A DNA stretch of 64,000 nt from G963665815 sp942492065 (GCA_942492065.1 CALODV010000020.1:372001-436000); one strand, 5' to 3'; shown: positions 28,169 to 37,086, counted from the first letter of the stretch. The notes: a model not told the origin generated them from the sequence alone. Translations and numbers: made by a program.

Positions 28169-28774
28169 TTAGAATTTCATACCTGCGAAACCAAGGAAAG
28201 CAAGAGCCATACATCCGGCAATAATGAATGCAATAGGCATACCTTTCATGGTTTCAGGAACTTCTGCTTTTTCAAGTCTTTCACGGATTCCAGCCATCAG
28301 AACAAGTACTAACGTGAAACCAACACCCGCGAAAAATCCCTGAAGGGTTGAATAAATGAAATTATATGATGTACCATCAGCCCATTTGGAATCAATATTA
28401 AGAATGGAAACACCAAGTACAGCACAGTTAGTTGTGATCAAAGGAAGGAACACACCAAGTGATTTGTAGAGAGCTGGTGCCATTTTCTGAATTGCCATTT
28501 CCACAAACTGCACCAGAGATGCAATTGTCAGGATAAATGTAATTGTCTGTAAATATTGAATATTAAGCGGGATAAGCACATAATATTGTAATATGTAAGT
28601 TATAACAGATGCAAGTGTCATAACAAAAATAACTGCCATACCCATTCCTGCAGCAGAATCGAGTTTTTTAGAAACTCCGATATAAGGACATAATCCAAGA
28701 AAACGGGCAAGCACATAATTCTGTACGAATATTGAGGCGATAGCAATCGCTACGATTTTTCCTAAAAATTCCAT
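28169..28774 (-). CDS. rnfA: Rnf complex subunit RnfA
   Basis: 201 residues, six predicted membrane helices, with the hallmark opening NYVLARFLGLCPYIGVSKK and the internal repeat TNCAVLG. RnfA and RnfE form the inverted membrane pair that moves ions during electron transfer. It has the gene order and spacing (6 nt to rnfB, 11 nt from rnfE) of the acetogen-type rnfCDGEAB cluster. Confidence 0.97.
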   Translation of the reverse strand: MEFLGKIVAIAIASIFVQNYVLARFLGLCPYIGVSKKLDSAAGMGMAVIFVMTLASVITYILQYYVLIPLNIQYLQTITFILTIASLVQFVEMAIQKMAPALYKSLGVFLPLITTNCAVLGVSILNIDSKWADGTSYNFIYSTLQGFFAGVGFTLVLVLMAGIRERLEKAEVPETMKGMPIAFIIAGCMALAFLGFAGMKF

Positions 28775-28785
28775 GTACTACTCCC

Positions 28786-29379
28786 TTATTTTTTCTTCTT
28801 GCTTAAGATGTTAATCAATCCCATCAGCAGACCGAGTGTAAAGAATGCTCCAGGAGCCAGAATAGCTGCAAGCATTGGCTGATAGCTGGAAGGCAGTACA
28901 TTCATGCCAAGGAATTGACCTGCACCGAGTACTTCACGAATTGCTGCAAGTACAACGAGTGCAAATGTGAATCCAAAACCCATTCCGAAACCATCTATAA
29001 TGGATGAAAGAACGTTATTTTTGCTGGCAAAAGCTTCTGCTCTACCAAGAATAATACAGTTCACCACAATAAGAGGAATAAAAAGTCCCAGACTCTTATG
29101 AACATCAGGCACATATGCGTGCATCATCATATCCACGATTGTCACGAAAGACGCAATAATCACGATGTAAGCAGGAATTCTGACCTGAGATGGAATTACT
29201 TTTTTTAATAATGAAATAAAGATATTAGACATCACGAGTACGAATGTAGCTGCAAGTCCCATACCTATAGCATTCATAACCGATGATGTTACAGCAAGTG
29301 TAGGACAGAGACCCAGTGCCATAACGAAAACAGGATTTTCTTTTACGAATCCCTTAGTAAACTCTTTCATTAAAGACAT
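28786..29379 (-). CDS. rnfE: Rnf complex subunit RnfE
   Basis: 197 residues, six membrane helices, with the RnfE/NqrD pattern KENPVFVMALGLCPTLAVTS and VVNCIILGRAEAFAS. Homologous to RnfA and packed against it in the ion path. Follows rnfG by 8 nt; GGGGGAA-type site ahead of the ATG. Confidence 0.96.
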   Translation of the reverse strand: MSLMKEFTKGFVKENPVFVMALGLCPTLAVTSSVMNAIGMGLAATFVLVMSNIFISLLKKVIPSQVRIPAYIVIIASFVTIVDMMMHAYVPDVHKSLGLFIPLIVVNCIILGRAEAFASKNNVLSSIIDGFGMGFGFTFALVVLAAIREVLGAGQFLGMNVLPSSYQPMLAAILAPGAFFTLGLLMGLINILSKKKK

Positions 29380-29387
29380 GATTCCCC

Positions 29388-29921
29388 CTATTCAGCTGCA
29401 ACAGCATCTGACAATGATTTGATTCCTGCACTTATAGATTTGGTGATAGCTCTGGTTGTAATTGTTGCACCAGTGATACTGGCAATCTTACCACCATCTT
29501 TATCAACTTTAAGTGTTGTCATTGTCTGTTTCTCGAAACGAGGAGCAAAATCATCTTTCACACAATTAGCACCAAGTCCCGGAGTTTCTGATTGATATAT
29601 AATTTTGATATTCTGAACTTCAAGTTCTTTGTTAACACCGACCATTGTCTGGATAGTGCTGCTGTAACCAGGACCGTAAGCAATAAAAGTATAACCGATA
29701 ACGTTCCCGTTATCATCCAGACCGTCAAAGTACTTAAATCCGTCTTTTTCATGTTCAGCAAAATCTTTTGCTTCAGACAGTACATCTGATCTGGCTATTC
29801 TTTCTGCTTCAGCCTGATTCTTCTTAATTACTGGATCTGTTAACTGGTTTACATACGCGAGTATACCACTGGCAATACCGGCGATCAAAAGCAATACTAC
29901 GGAAAGTCTTACAAAATACAT
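29388..29921 (-). CDS. rnfG: Rnf complex subunit RnfG
   Basis: 177 residues with one N-terminal membrane helix and an extracytoplasmic FMN domain. The covalent flavin motif TGATITT is present in SITGATITTRAIT; in RnfG/NqrC the central Thr carries FMN by a phosphoester bond. Start overlaps the rnfD stop by 1 nt. Confidence 0.96.
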   Translation of the reverse strand: MYFVRLSVVLLLIAGIASGILAYVNQLTDPVIKKNQAEAERIARSDVLSEAKDFAEHEKDGFKYFDGLDDNGNVIGYTFIAYGPGYSSTIQTMVGVNKELEVQNIKIIYQSETPGLGANCVKDDFAPRFEKQTMTTLKVDKDGGKIASITGATITTRAITKSISAGIKSLSDAVAAE

Positions 29922-30976
29922 TATTTCTTTACCTCCCCGAACGCTTTGGGAACTGTGAATCTGTCAATAAGCGGAACAGCAATGTTCATAAGCAGAATTG
30001 AATATGAAACTCCTTCAGGATATCCACCGACAAATCTGATAATGATTGTCAAGAGTCCACATCCGAAACCAAAAATCAAACGTCCTCTTTTCGTAACAGG
30101 TGAAGTTACCATATCTGTTGCCATAAAGAATGCACCGAGGATAAGTCCTCCTGCAAAAACATGGTACAGACCAATTGAGAAAGTACCGCTGAAAGGTCCT
30201 TTTACTCCACCAAAGATATATGCTAAAACAAATACAGTTACAATGTAACTAACCGGAATTCTCCATTCAATAATTCTTTTGAATGCAAGATATGCCGCAC
30301 CAATAAGCAGAGCTGCCACGGATACTTCTCCGATAACTCCACCAACATTACCCCAGAACAGATTTGATAATGTGTCCATTCCTGTTATCTGGTTCATGGC
30401 GTTGTAAGCAACTTCCTGTGAAACCTGAGTAGTGTCTCTTAATGCTTTTACTACTCCAAGAGGTGTTGCTGATGTAACAAGATTAGATACTTTTTCGGTT
30501 AATCCCGCTGGATTAATACCACTTATTGATTCAAATTTTGTAGCAGTCCATCCTGCAGTAGTGAGAGTCGGCCAGGATGCAACCAGGAAAGCTCTACCAA
30601 GAAGGGCAGGATTCATTGGATTATGACCAAGTCCGCCAAATACCTGTTTACCTATTGCTATTGCAAATACAGAACCAACAACAGGCAGCCACCATGGTGA
30701 AGCTACATTAATATTAAAAGAAACCAACATTCCGGTTACAACAGCACTACCATCGGCTATTGAGACAGGAAGTTTGCGAAATTTTTGTATGGCTGCTTCA
30801 GTAAGACATGCTGCAATGATTCCGTACAGTGTAAGGAAAAGAGCATTAATGCCGAAAATAATAACACTGGCAATTAATGCAGGAACAAGTGCAATTGCAA
30901 CCTGCCACATAACAGAAGCTACAGAATTCTTATCGTGCAAATGAGGTGATGCCGATACAACGTAGCCTTTATTCAT
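29921..30976 (-). CDS. rnfD: Rnf complex subunit RnfD
   Basis: 351 residues, about ten membrane helices. The covalent FMN site is visible in TSATPLGVVKA; GHNPMNPALLGRAFL, ATDMVTSPV and GGYPEGVSYSILLMNIAVPL are RnfD/NqrB hallmarks. With RnfG it carries membrane-bound flavins linking RnfB/RnfC to the ion channel. Directly follows rnfC. Confidence 0.96.
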   Translation of the reverse strand: MNKGYVVSASPHLHDKNSVASVMWQVAIALVPALIASVIIFGINALFLTLYGIIAACLTEAAIQKFRKLPVSIADGSAVVTGMLVSFNINVASPWWLPVVGSVFAIAIGKQVFGGLGHNPMNPALLGRAFLVASWPTLTTAGWTATKFESISGINPAGLTEKVSNLVTSATPLGVVKALRDTTQVSQEVAYNAMNQITGMDTLSNLFWGNVGGVIGEVSVAALLIGAAYLAFKRIIEWRIPVSYIVTVFVLAYIFGGVKGPFSGTFSIGLYHVFAGGLILGAFFMATDMVTSPVTKRGRLIFGFGCGLLTIIIRFVGGYPEGVSYSILLMNIAVPLIDRFTVPKAFGEVKK

Positions 30977-30987
30977 ACATCCTCCAT

Positions 30988-32313
30988 TTATTTCTTAGCT
31001 TTTTTCATTTCGTAAATTTTATTCTTACCTATATCTATCCACTGAATAAGTTTAATGTGTGATGGACAGACATAAGCACAGCTTCCGCATTTCATACAGT
31101 CCATACATCCTGCTTTATCGGCAGTTTCGAAGTCATTGTACTTAACAGCAGAGGCGATCATACTGGGAACGAGATTAAGAGGACATATATCTACACAGCT
31201 TCCGCATCTCAGACATGTATGTTCCTCACTTTTCTTTGCCATTTTCTTATCAAAGAAAAGCAGTCCTGAACTTGTTTTTGCCACCGGTGGTTCCAGAGAT
31301 GAAATAGCAAATCCCATCATAGGTCCACCTGAAATAATTTTGCCTATATCTTCAGTTGTACCACCACAGAACTCAAGAAGGTTTGAGAAAGGTGTTCCAA
31401 CTCTGGCAAGAAGGTTTTTAGGATTCTTAACAATAGAACCTGTAACCGTGATTACTCTTTGGATACATGGTTTCTTATAGCGAACAGCTTCATAAACAGC
31501 AGCAGCTGTACCGGTGTTATCAACAACAACACCACAATCCATAGGAAGACCGCCCTTGTTAGGGACTTTTCTTCTGGTTGCAGCACAAATGAGCTGTTTT
31601 TCAGCACCCTGAGGATACTTGATTTTCAGTCCGACAACGCTGATGTCTGATTCACTCTTAACAAGATCATTCATGTGTTTGATAGCATCCGGCTTATTGG
31701 CTTCAATACCTATAAATCCTTTCTTGGCTCCAACAATCTTCATGATGATCTTCAATCCTTTAATAATCTCTTCAGCGTTTTCCAGCATCATTCTGTAGTC
31801 AGCAGTGAGAAACGGCTCACATTCAACTCCATTCAAAATGACTGTGTCGATAGGTTTGTCTTTCGGAGGAGAAAGTTTCACATGAGTTGGAAATCCGGCT
31901 CCACCCATCCCGCAGACTCCGGCTTCCTGGATTCTTTTTTTCATCTCGTCAACTGACAGATTCATGTAATCCTTTTCATCAACTGTTTCTACCCACTCGT
32001 CTTCACCATTTCCGGTAATTTCGATCGCCATTCCGGAAGTACCGGACGGATGAGGAAATTTCCCAATCTTTGTAACCGTTCCTGTTATGCTTGAATGCAT
32101 GGGAATGGATACAAAACCGCCTGCTTCAGCAATAAGCTGCCCGGTTTTAACCTCGTCTTTTAATTTAACGACAGGTTTTGCCGGTGCACCAATATGCTGA
32201 GACAACGGTATAATTACCTTGCCTGGCAATGGGGGCTGTTCAATTGAAGCTTTTTTGGAAAACTCTTTGTAATCATGTGGATGCACTCCACCTGGAAAAG
32301 ATTTTAATCCCAT
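30988..32313 (-). CDS. rnfC: Rnf complex subunit RnfC
   Basis: 441 residues. The Rossmann-like NADH/FMN domain shows GMGGAGFPTHVKL and VECEPFLTADYR; two ferredoxin-like 4Fe-4S groups follow (CLRCGSCVDICP and CMDCMKCGSCAYVCP). RnfC is the NADH-oxidising/reducing module that connects ferredoxin to NAD. First gene of the operon; a GGAG site lies a few bases before the ATG and a likely promoter lies about 150 nt upstream. Confidence 0.97.
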   Translation of the reverse strand: MGLKSFPGGVHPHDYKEFSKKASIEQPPLPGKVIIPLSQHIGAPAKPVVKLKDEVKTGQLIAEAGGFVSIPMHSSITGTVTKIGKFPHPSGTSGMAIEITGNGEDEWVETVDEKDYMNLSVDEMKKRIQEAGVCGMGGAGFPTHVKLSPPKDKPIDTVILNGVECEPFLTADYRMMLENAEEIIKGLKIIMKIVGAKKGFIGIEANKPDAIKHMNDLVKSESDISVVGLKIKYPQGAEKQLICAATRRKVPNKGGLPMDCGVVVDNTGTAAAVYEAVRYKKPCIQRVITVTGSIVKNPKNLLARVGTPFSNLLEFCGGTTEDIGKIISGGPMMGFAISSLEPPVAKTSSGLLFFDKKMAKKSEEHTCLRCGSCVDICPLNLVPSMIASAVKYNDFETADKAGCMDCMKCGSCAYVCPSHIKLIQWIDIGKNKIYEMKKAKK

Positions 32314-32462
32314 AATATCTCCATATTTTATAGTTATGTATCTTTAATATTCCATGTGATATTGATATAAAATTATGATTTTTGTGATGCAGTTGAAACA
32401 CTCTCTGCCAGTAAGTTAACAGACAGCGACTATTCAATAATTTTTTATCAATTAAAACAATG

Positions 32463-32492
32463 ACAATATTTTCATGTATTTTAATTTGTCAA
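32463..32492 (-). promoter_or_regulatory. Predicted sigma-70-type promoter for rnf operon
   Basis: On the minus strand TTGACA (32492-32487) and TATTGT (32468-32463) are separated by 18 bp. This would give an untranslated leader of about 140 nt before rnfC. The -35 is perfect; the -10 is moderate. Confidence 0.5.
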
Positions 32493-32695
32493 AGCATTAT
32501 TGCAATAGAGCCAGCATAATAATTCTGCCGGAATTTAAAATTGTTAATTGACTTCTATTTCACATAGTTAAATATGCACTGGACATAATATCCATACATT
32601 CATAAGTAATGAATATCCAACCATAAAGTATGAATCCTGTCTTAATAAATATATAGAGAAATACGAGATTCTGCAGAACACATACCCAAAAGCAT

Positions 32696-32724
32696 AAAAA
32701 AAGAGCCCGAATGGGCTCTTTACC
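32696..32724 (-). terminator. Terminator-like hairpin with no assigned minus-strand gene
   Basis: AAAGAGCCC, GAAT loop, GGGCTCTTT: a 9-bp perfect stem. The run of A on its left side makes a U tract when read on the minus strand, so it would end leftward transcription coming from 32.7-33.4 kb, where I find no convincing gene. Confidence 0.7.
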
Positions 32725-33339
32725 TTAAACCGACGTTTGATTTTGAAATTAAAAAAATTAAATAATTAAACTTTCGAATATGAATATTCCGGGATATTTT
32801 TTCATGTACTTTTCAAGAATCACAGTTTATTTATTAACATGTTCAATGCCAAACCCCCAAATTAGTCTTAAAATTATAAATTTTCTAAGTATTTTTTGTT
32901 ATCAGCTAACTTCTGAAATATACCTAAACCACTATATAAATGATTATTATCATTCCCGTAAAAAAATCTATAGTCTCAGAAAAACTCCCTGATTAACATT
33001 TTGCCTCCCTCTCCTTCTCCAACATTCATACCCTATTACCCGTTTCTGGATACCCGATTTCGAAGAGACTGTCCGTTTTCGAAGACCATGTATCCTCAAA
33101 ACATGTTTTTTGATATTTTTTTTGTTAAATTTCTCTTGAAAAGACAGAAATCTGTTAATGGACAGTTCTACAACTGCATATTGATATTATTACAAAAATC
33201 ATGAATTCCTATCATTACATACTTTCTTCCTTACTTTCATAAACTTTTACTCATTTTTTTTCTGTAGTATATTGTTTTATCTATTCTTATCACTGTTTTA
33301 TTACTTTTATTCATATACATATTAGTGAGATTATTTTCC
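32725..33339. other. About 0.6 kb with no supportable gene
   Basis: AT-rich and stop-filled. The short open frames here (e.g. about 67-70 codons at 32780 and 33001 on the plus strand) lack ribosome sites and have low-complexity translations. A small RNA running left into the hairpin at 32696 is possible. Nothing else could be identified. Confidence 0.5.
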
Positions 33340-33368
33340 TTGACAATGATAAAATAGCAGAATAATAT
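33340..33368 (+). promoter_or_regulatory. Strong sigma-70-type promoter, first tandem secreted-protein gene
   Basis: TTGACA (33340-33345), 17-bp spacer, TAATAT (33363-33368). The expected transcription start is at about 33375, exactly where the GTGTGGAAA motif begins. Confidence 0.8.
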
Positions 33369-33374
33369 CTAAGC

Positions 33375-33387
33375 GTGTGGAAATAAA
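33375..33387 (+). promoter_or_regulatory. 5'-UTR motif complementary to the gene's own 3' UTR
   Basis: GTGTGGAAATAAA is the exact reverse complement of TTTATTTCCACAC at 34433-34445, between this gene's stop and its terminator. It starts at the predicted first base of the mRNA. Confidence 0.6.
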
Positions 33388-33404
33388 AGTTGGAGGTAAA
33401 AAAA

Positions 33405-34427
33405 ATGAAGAAATTAGTTCTTATTGTATTTATCATATGCTTTGCTGTTTTTTTAGCATCATACAATGAAGCAGAAGGTAACAATACAAAACCTACAGCG
33501 AATGAGATTCCTCAAGGCTCACAAGTAGTAGTTGTAAATGGAGTATCTGAGTTGGCAGGAGAAGACTGGTTCAAGTTCTGGGTAAACGAGGGTGACCAGA
33601 TAACATTAGACGTTCTAAATCCCGGTCTAATTATCTTCCTTGAAGCTCAAAACGGTCAAACTCTGGACATGCTTACTCAATCGGACAACTCAGGTGGCTT
33701 CACAGCCACTTACACGGGTTGGCATTATATGTTCACTGCCAGTGGAAACAATACTCCATATTCTATAACACTTAGAAATCTTACCAGCAACACCCTTCCT
33801 GTAACTCTCAGTTCCTTCAATGCTGCTAACACGGTAGAAGGTACAGTAGAGCTGAAGTGGACTGTTCAGTCTGAAACAGAAATGCTTGGTTACAACCTGC
33901 TCAGAAACGCTACTAACGATGAAGAAACAGCTGTAAACATCAATGCTACACCTATTCCTGCTCTCAACACTTCAAACGAGCATTCATACTCATTTGAAGA
34001 TATTGATGTTGAAACTAACACTACTTACTATTACTGGATTGAAAGCATCGAGATTGATAACAATGCTACATATCACGGACCGGTACAGATCACTGTTAAA
34101 CCGGAAGCTGATGAAGAAGATGCTAAACTTATCCAATTCACAAAAATCAACAGAAATTATCCAAACCCATTCAACCCACAGACAAAAATCAGCTATAGCC
34201 TCAGCGGCTACACTGATACTGAAGTTCCTGTTTCAATTGTTGTTTACAATGTAAGAGGACAGAAAGTCAAAACCCTCTTTGACGGATATCAGACTCCGGG
34301 TGCAGACAAATCAATTGACTGGTTTGGAAAAGATGACAATGGTAATGATTGTTCTAGCGGAGTATATTTCTATGTACTCATAACAAAAGATACAATCAAA
34401 ACCTCAAAAATGACATTATTGAAATAA
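33405..34427 (+). CDS. Secreted protein with PPC-like N-terminal domain and FlgD-Ig sorting tail (copy 1)
   Basis: About 340 residues; start at ATG 33405 set by the GGAGGT site at 33392-33397. Signal peptide (about 1-24). The first about 100 mature residues resemble a bacterial pre-peptidase C-terminal (PPC) beta domain (EDWFKFWVNEGDQITLDV). Then a fibronectin-like domain opening with LPVTLSSFNAANTVEG and ELKWTV, and a C-terminal FlgD-Ig/type-A sorting tail (YPNPFNPQTKISYSL, SSGVYFYVL). No enzymatic motif: an adhesin or structural surface protein is likely. Monocistronic, with its own promoter and terminator. Its second half is almost identical in DNA to the next gene, while the N-terminal domains differ clearly. 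Confidence 0.85.
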   Translation: MKKLVLIVFIICFAVFLASYNEAEGNNTKPTANEIPQGSQVVVVNGVSELAGEDWFKFWVNEGDQITLDVLNPGLIIFLEAQNGQTLDMLTQSDNSGGFTATYTGWHYMFTASGNNTPYSITLRNLTSNTLPVTLSSFNAANTVEGTVELKWTVQSETEMLGYNLLRNATNDEETAVNINATPIPALNTSNEHSYSFEDIDVETNTTYYYWIESIEIDNNATYHGPVQITVKPEADEEDAKLIQFTKINRNYPNPFNPQTKISYSLSGYTDTEVPVSIVVYNVRGQKVKTLFDGYQTPGADKSIDWFGKDDNGNDCSSGVYFYVLITKDTIKTSKMTLLK

Positions 34428-34475
34428 CAAGGTTTATTTCCACACTTTTACAGCCGGTCTCCACCGGCTGTTTTT
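33792..34475 (+). repeat. 684-bp near-identical direct repeat, unit 1
   Basis: Matches 35190-35873 at a constant offset of 1398 bp. By eye I count about six differences. It covers the shared C-terminal coding part, the stop codon, the 3' UTR motif and the terminator stem, and stops just after the stem. Confidence 0.9.
34433..34475 (+). terminator. 3' UTR motif and Rho-independent terminator, copy 1
   Basis: TTTATTTCCACAC (34433-34445) lies 6 bp before a hairpin: CAGCCGGT, CTCC loop, ACCGGCTG, T5 (34451-34475). The stem is perfect, 8 bp and GC-rich. Confidence 0.92.
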
Positions 34476-34725
34476 CTCTCTAAGACTTTTCAACCAGAAC
34501 TTTTTTTCTGTCGTTTACACTATAGCATTTTCAGACAATGTCAGATGACAGTTTTACTAATTCAAAATGTATCAGTTACATTTTTGCGGAAAAATCGACT
34601 AATATCAGTTATCATATAATTTTTCAAAATCACTACTCATTATATCCTTGTATAAGCATGTATATAAGTTTTTTAGCATTGTATTGTTTCTGACTAACCA
34701 TTCAAAGTAAGTACAATTTATTATC

Positions 34726-34753
34726 TTGACAGCACAAAAACAACGACTATATT
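34726..34753 (+). promoter_or_regulatory. Sigma-70-type promoter, second tandem secreted-protein gene
   Basis: TTGACA (34726-34731), 16-bp spacer, TATATT (34748-34753). The predicted start near 34760 again falls on GTGTGGAAA (34760-34768). The rest of the 250 bp between the genes holds no other recognisable feature. Confidence 0.78.
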
Positions 34754-34787
34754 TTCAATGTGTGGAAAACCATATTGGAGGTAAAAA

Positions 34788-35825
34788 ATGAAAAAAATTG
34801 TTTTAATGTTTTTTATCATTTGTTTTGCTGTATTTCTGACAGCATACAATGAGACAGAAGGAAACAACACAAAGCCTCAGGCTGATGTTATACCTTTAGG
34901 ATCCCCAACTGTCATCGTTAACGGAATAGCTGAAACCGGAACAAGCGACTGGTTTTTATTCAGATTATACGGACAGGACAATTTAACAGCGAACTTGATA
35001 AATCCAGGTATTGAAGTTGTATTTTATGATGAAAATGATACTATGATGGATGTAATTAACACAGGCGAAAACACCGGTGGATTCCAAGCATCAGAACTTG
35101 ATACGAATACACTATTCAACTATTACATGGAAGTAAGAAACGGTTCAGATCAAGCATATTCAATAACTCTTAACAATGCTGATAACAATACCCTTCCTGT
35201 AACTCTGAGCTCTTTCAATGCTGCTAACACGGTAGAAGGTACAGTGGAGCTGAAGTGGACTGTTCAGTCTGAAACAGAAATGCTTGGTTACAACCTGCTC
35301 AGAAACGCTACTAACGATGAAGAAACAGCTGTAAACATCAATGCTACACCTATTCCTGCTCTCAACACTTCAAACGAGCATTCATACTCATTTGAAGATA
35401 TTGATGTTGAAACTAACACTACTTACTATTACTGGATTGAAAGCATCGAGATTGATAACAATGCTACATATCACGGACCGGTACAGATCACTGTTAAACC
35501 GGAAGCTGATGAAGAAGATGCTAAACTTATCCAATTCACAAAAATCAACAGAAATTATCCAAACCCATTCAACCCACAGACAAAAATCAGCTATAGCCTC
35601 AGCGGCTACACTGATACTGAAGTTCCTGTTTCAATTGTTGTTTACAATGTAAGAGGACAGAAAGTCAAAACCCTCTTTGACGGATATCAGACTCCGGGTG
35701 CAGACAAATCAATTGACTGGTTTGGAAAAGATGACAATGGTAATGATTGTTCTAGCGGAGTATATTTCTATGTACTCAGAACTAAAGATACAATCAAAAC
35801 CTCAAAAATGACATTATTGAAATAA
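34788..35825 (+). CDS. Secreted protein with PPC-like N-terminal domain and FlgD-Ig sorting tail (copy 2)
   Basis: 345 residues with GGAGGT at 34777-34782 and ATG at 34788. The signal peptide is similar to copy 1 (FIICFAVFL shared). The PPC-like domain is diverged (SDWFLFRLYGQDNLTANL; VVFYDENDTMMDVI), whereas the fibronectin-like and FlgD-Ig parts are the same protein sequence apart from one residue in the last strand (YVLRTK here, YVLITK in copy 1). This looks like a tandem duplication in which the second half has been kept identical, or recently converted, while the exposed domain has diversified. Probably cell-surface or secreted; function unknown. Confidence 0.85.
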   Translation: MKKIVLMFFIICFAVFLTAYNETEGNNTKPQADVIPLGSPTVIVNGIAETGTSDWFLFRLYGQDNLTANLINPGIEVVFYDENDTMMDVINTGENTGGFQASELDTNTLFNYYMEVRNGSDQAYSITLNNADNNTLPVTLSSFNAANTVEGTVELKWTVQSETEMLGYNLLRNATNDEETAVNINATPIPALNTSNEHSYSFEDIDVETNTTYYYWIESIEIDNNATYHGPVQITVKPEADEEDAKLIQFTKINRNYPNPFNPQTKISYSLSGYTDTEVPVSIVVYNVRGQKVKTLFDGYQTPGADKSIDWFGKDDNGNDCSSGVYFYVLRTKDTIKTSKMTLLK

Positions 35826-35873
35826 CAAGGTTTATTTCCACACTTTTACAGCCGGTCTCCACCGGCTGTTTTT
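35190..35873 (+). repeat. 684-bp near-identical direct repeat, unit 2
   Basis: Partner of 33792-34475. Differences cluster at the two ends of the coding part (around 35207-35213, 35245 and near 35779), with a long identical core in between. Confidence 0.9.
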
Positions 35874-35878
35874 TTTGT
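35831..35878 (+). terminator. 3' UTR motif and Rho-independent terminator, copy 2
   Basis: TTTATTTCCACAC at 35831-35843 and a hairpin CAGCCGGT/ACCGGCTG at 35849-35868 followed by a longer T run than copy 1. Nine bases of the motif pair with GTGTGGAAA at 34760-34768. Confidence 0.92.
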
Positions 35879-36040
35879 TGCTACACATTTATTCTTTTTT
35901 GTTGACTTCTTATCACTGCATTTCACATTTAAAGACAATAGACTTTACATAATACCATAAGAAAAAAATATTGATTAACAGTGATTTCAGCAGATTTTGA
36001 TATTATGCAGTCACTCTATAAATTCTTACTTGGAGATTTA

Positions 36041-37072
36041 ATGGATATTATATACTCGAATATATATGTAAATTTCATAATTATTGCAGCAGCTTTTTAC
36101 ATTCTTTTTAAAGCAGCAGATTTGTTTGTCGATGCTGCTATAGGTATCTCTCAAGACTTGCATATACCAAAATTCATTGTCGGAGTAATAATAGTAGGAT
36201 TTGCAACAACTGCCCCGGAAATAACGGTATCCGTGATTTCAGCTATGAAAGGTCAATCTGAATTTGCTCTTGGTAATGCATTAGGCTCGGTTATAGTAGA
36301 TGATGGAGTAGCACTTGGACTTGCTGCTGTATTAGCTCCGGTTCCAATAGTAGTACACAGAATGACAATGTTTAAAATGGGATCATTCCTGCTGGCATCT
36401 CTCGGATTGAGCTATATTCTTGCCGCCAACGGAATTATATCCAGAGCTGAAGGAGCAATACTTGTTGTCATGCTTTTTACATACTGGGGAAAAATAGTAT
36501 GGACAGAAGCAAAAAACTGCAGAGAGCGAAATAAACAGGCTTGTAAAGTAGAACAAAAAACAGAAAAGAGCAGTGTAAAATCTCATGTGGTTAAGTTTCT
36601 GATAGGTTTAGGTGGAGTAATCATAGCCAGCCATTTTATTGTCGGCGCTGCAGAGCAGATAGCTATTTTCTTCAGTGTACCAAAAGTTATTATAGGATTA
36701 ACGGTAATTGCGATTGGAACCTCTCTCCCGGAAATCAGTACTGCAATTATTGCAGCCCGTAAAGGTGAAGGTGAAATTGCAGTAGGAAACATCATTGGAG
36801 CAGACCTGCTTAATGTATTATGGATTATTGGTGTATCATCCATGGTAAGACCGATTAATATATCTCACGATCGAATTACTGTAAAACTCTTTAAACTTGT
36901 TTTTGAAAACATTCCATCTGTACATTTCTCATTCATCTGGTCATCCATATTCTGTTTCCTGGCAGTGCTTTTTGTAATTACCAGACAGAAGCTGGTCCGC
37001 TGGGAAGGTTACGTACTGCTTGGGCTTTACGTTATTTATTTTTATATGAATTTCTCAATGTTTACAGGTTAG
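36041..37072 (+). CDS. CaCA-superfamily sodium/calcium exchanger-like transporter
   Basis: Start at ATG 36041 supported by GGAG six bases upstream; the frame is open 60 nt further up without a ribosome site. About 343 residues, ten hydrophobic helices in two halves. The alpha-repeats are recognisable: GFATTAPEITVSVISA in the first half and AIGTSLPEISTAIIAARKGEGE in the second. The following helices, which normally read G-N-x-x-G-S-N, are altered: GNALGSVIVDDG and GNIIGADLLN. Probable cation:sodium or proton antiporter in the inner membrane; the ion is uncertain. The final part (helix after residue 270) is longer and less conserved. Confidence 0.8.
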   Translation: MDIIYSNIYVNFIIIAAAFYILFKAADLFVDAAIGISQDLHIPKFIVGVIIVGFATTAPEITVSVISAMKGQSEFALGNALGSVIVDDGVALGLAAVLAPVPIVVHRMTMFKMGSFLLASLGLSYILAANGIISRAEGAILVVMLFTYWGKIVWTEAKNCRERNKQACKVEQKTEKSSVKSHVVKFLIGLGGVIIASHFIVGAAEQIAIFFSVPKVIIGLTVIAIGTSLPEISTAIIAARKGEGEIAVGNIIGADLLNVLWIIGVSSMVRPINISHDRITVKLFKLVFENIPSVHFSFIWSSIFCFLAVLFVITRQKLVRWEGYVLLGLYVIYFYMNFSMFTG

Positions 37073-37086
37073 GCTAAACACAAAAA

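Noticed and set aside
32780..33204. Two short plus-strand open frames as genes
   Set aside because: Both lack ribosome binding sites and their translations are low-complexity, with no similarity I recognise.
33943..34254. 103-codon open frame (and an identical one at 35341-35652) in another frame of the tandem genes
   Set aside because: They are shadows of the real coding sequence. Their identity merely reflects the near-identical DNA.
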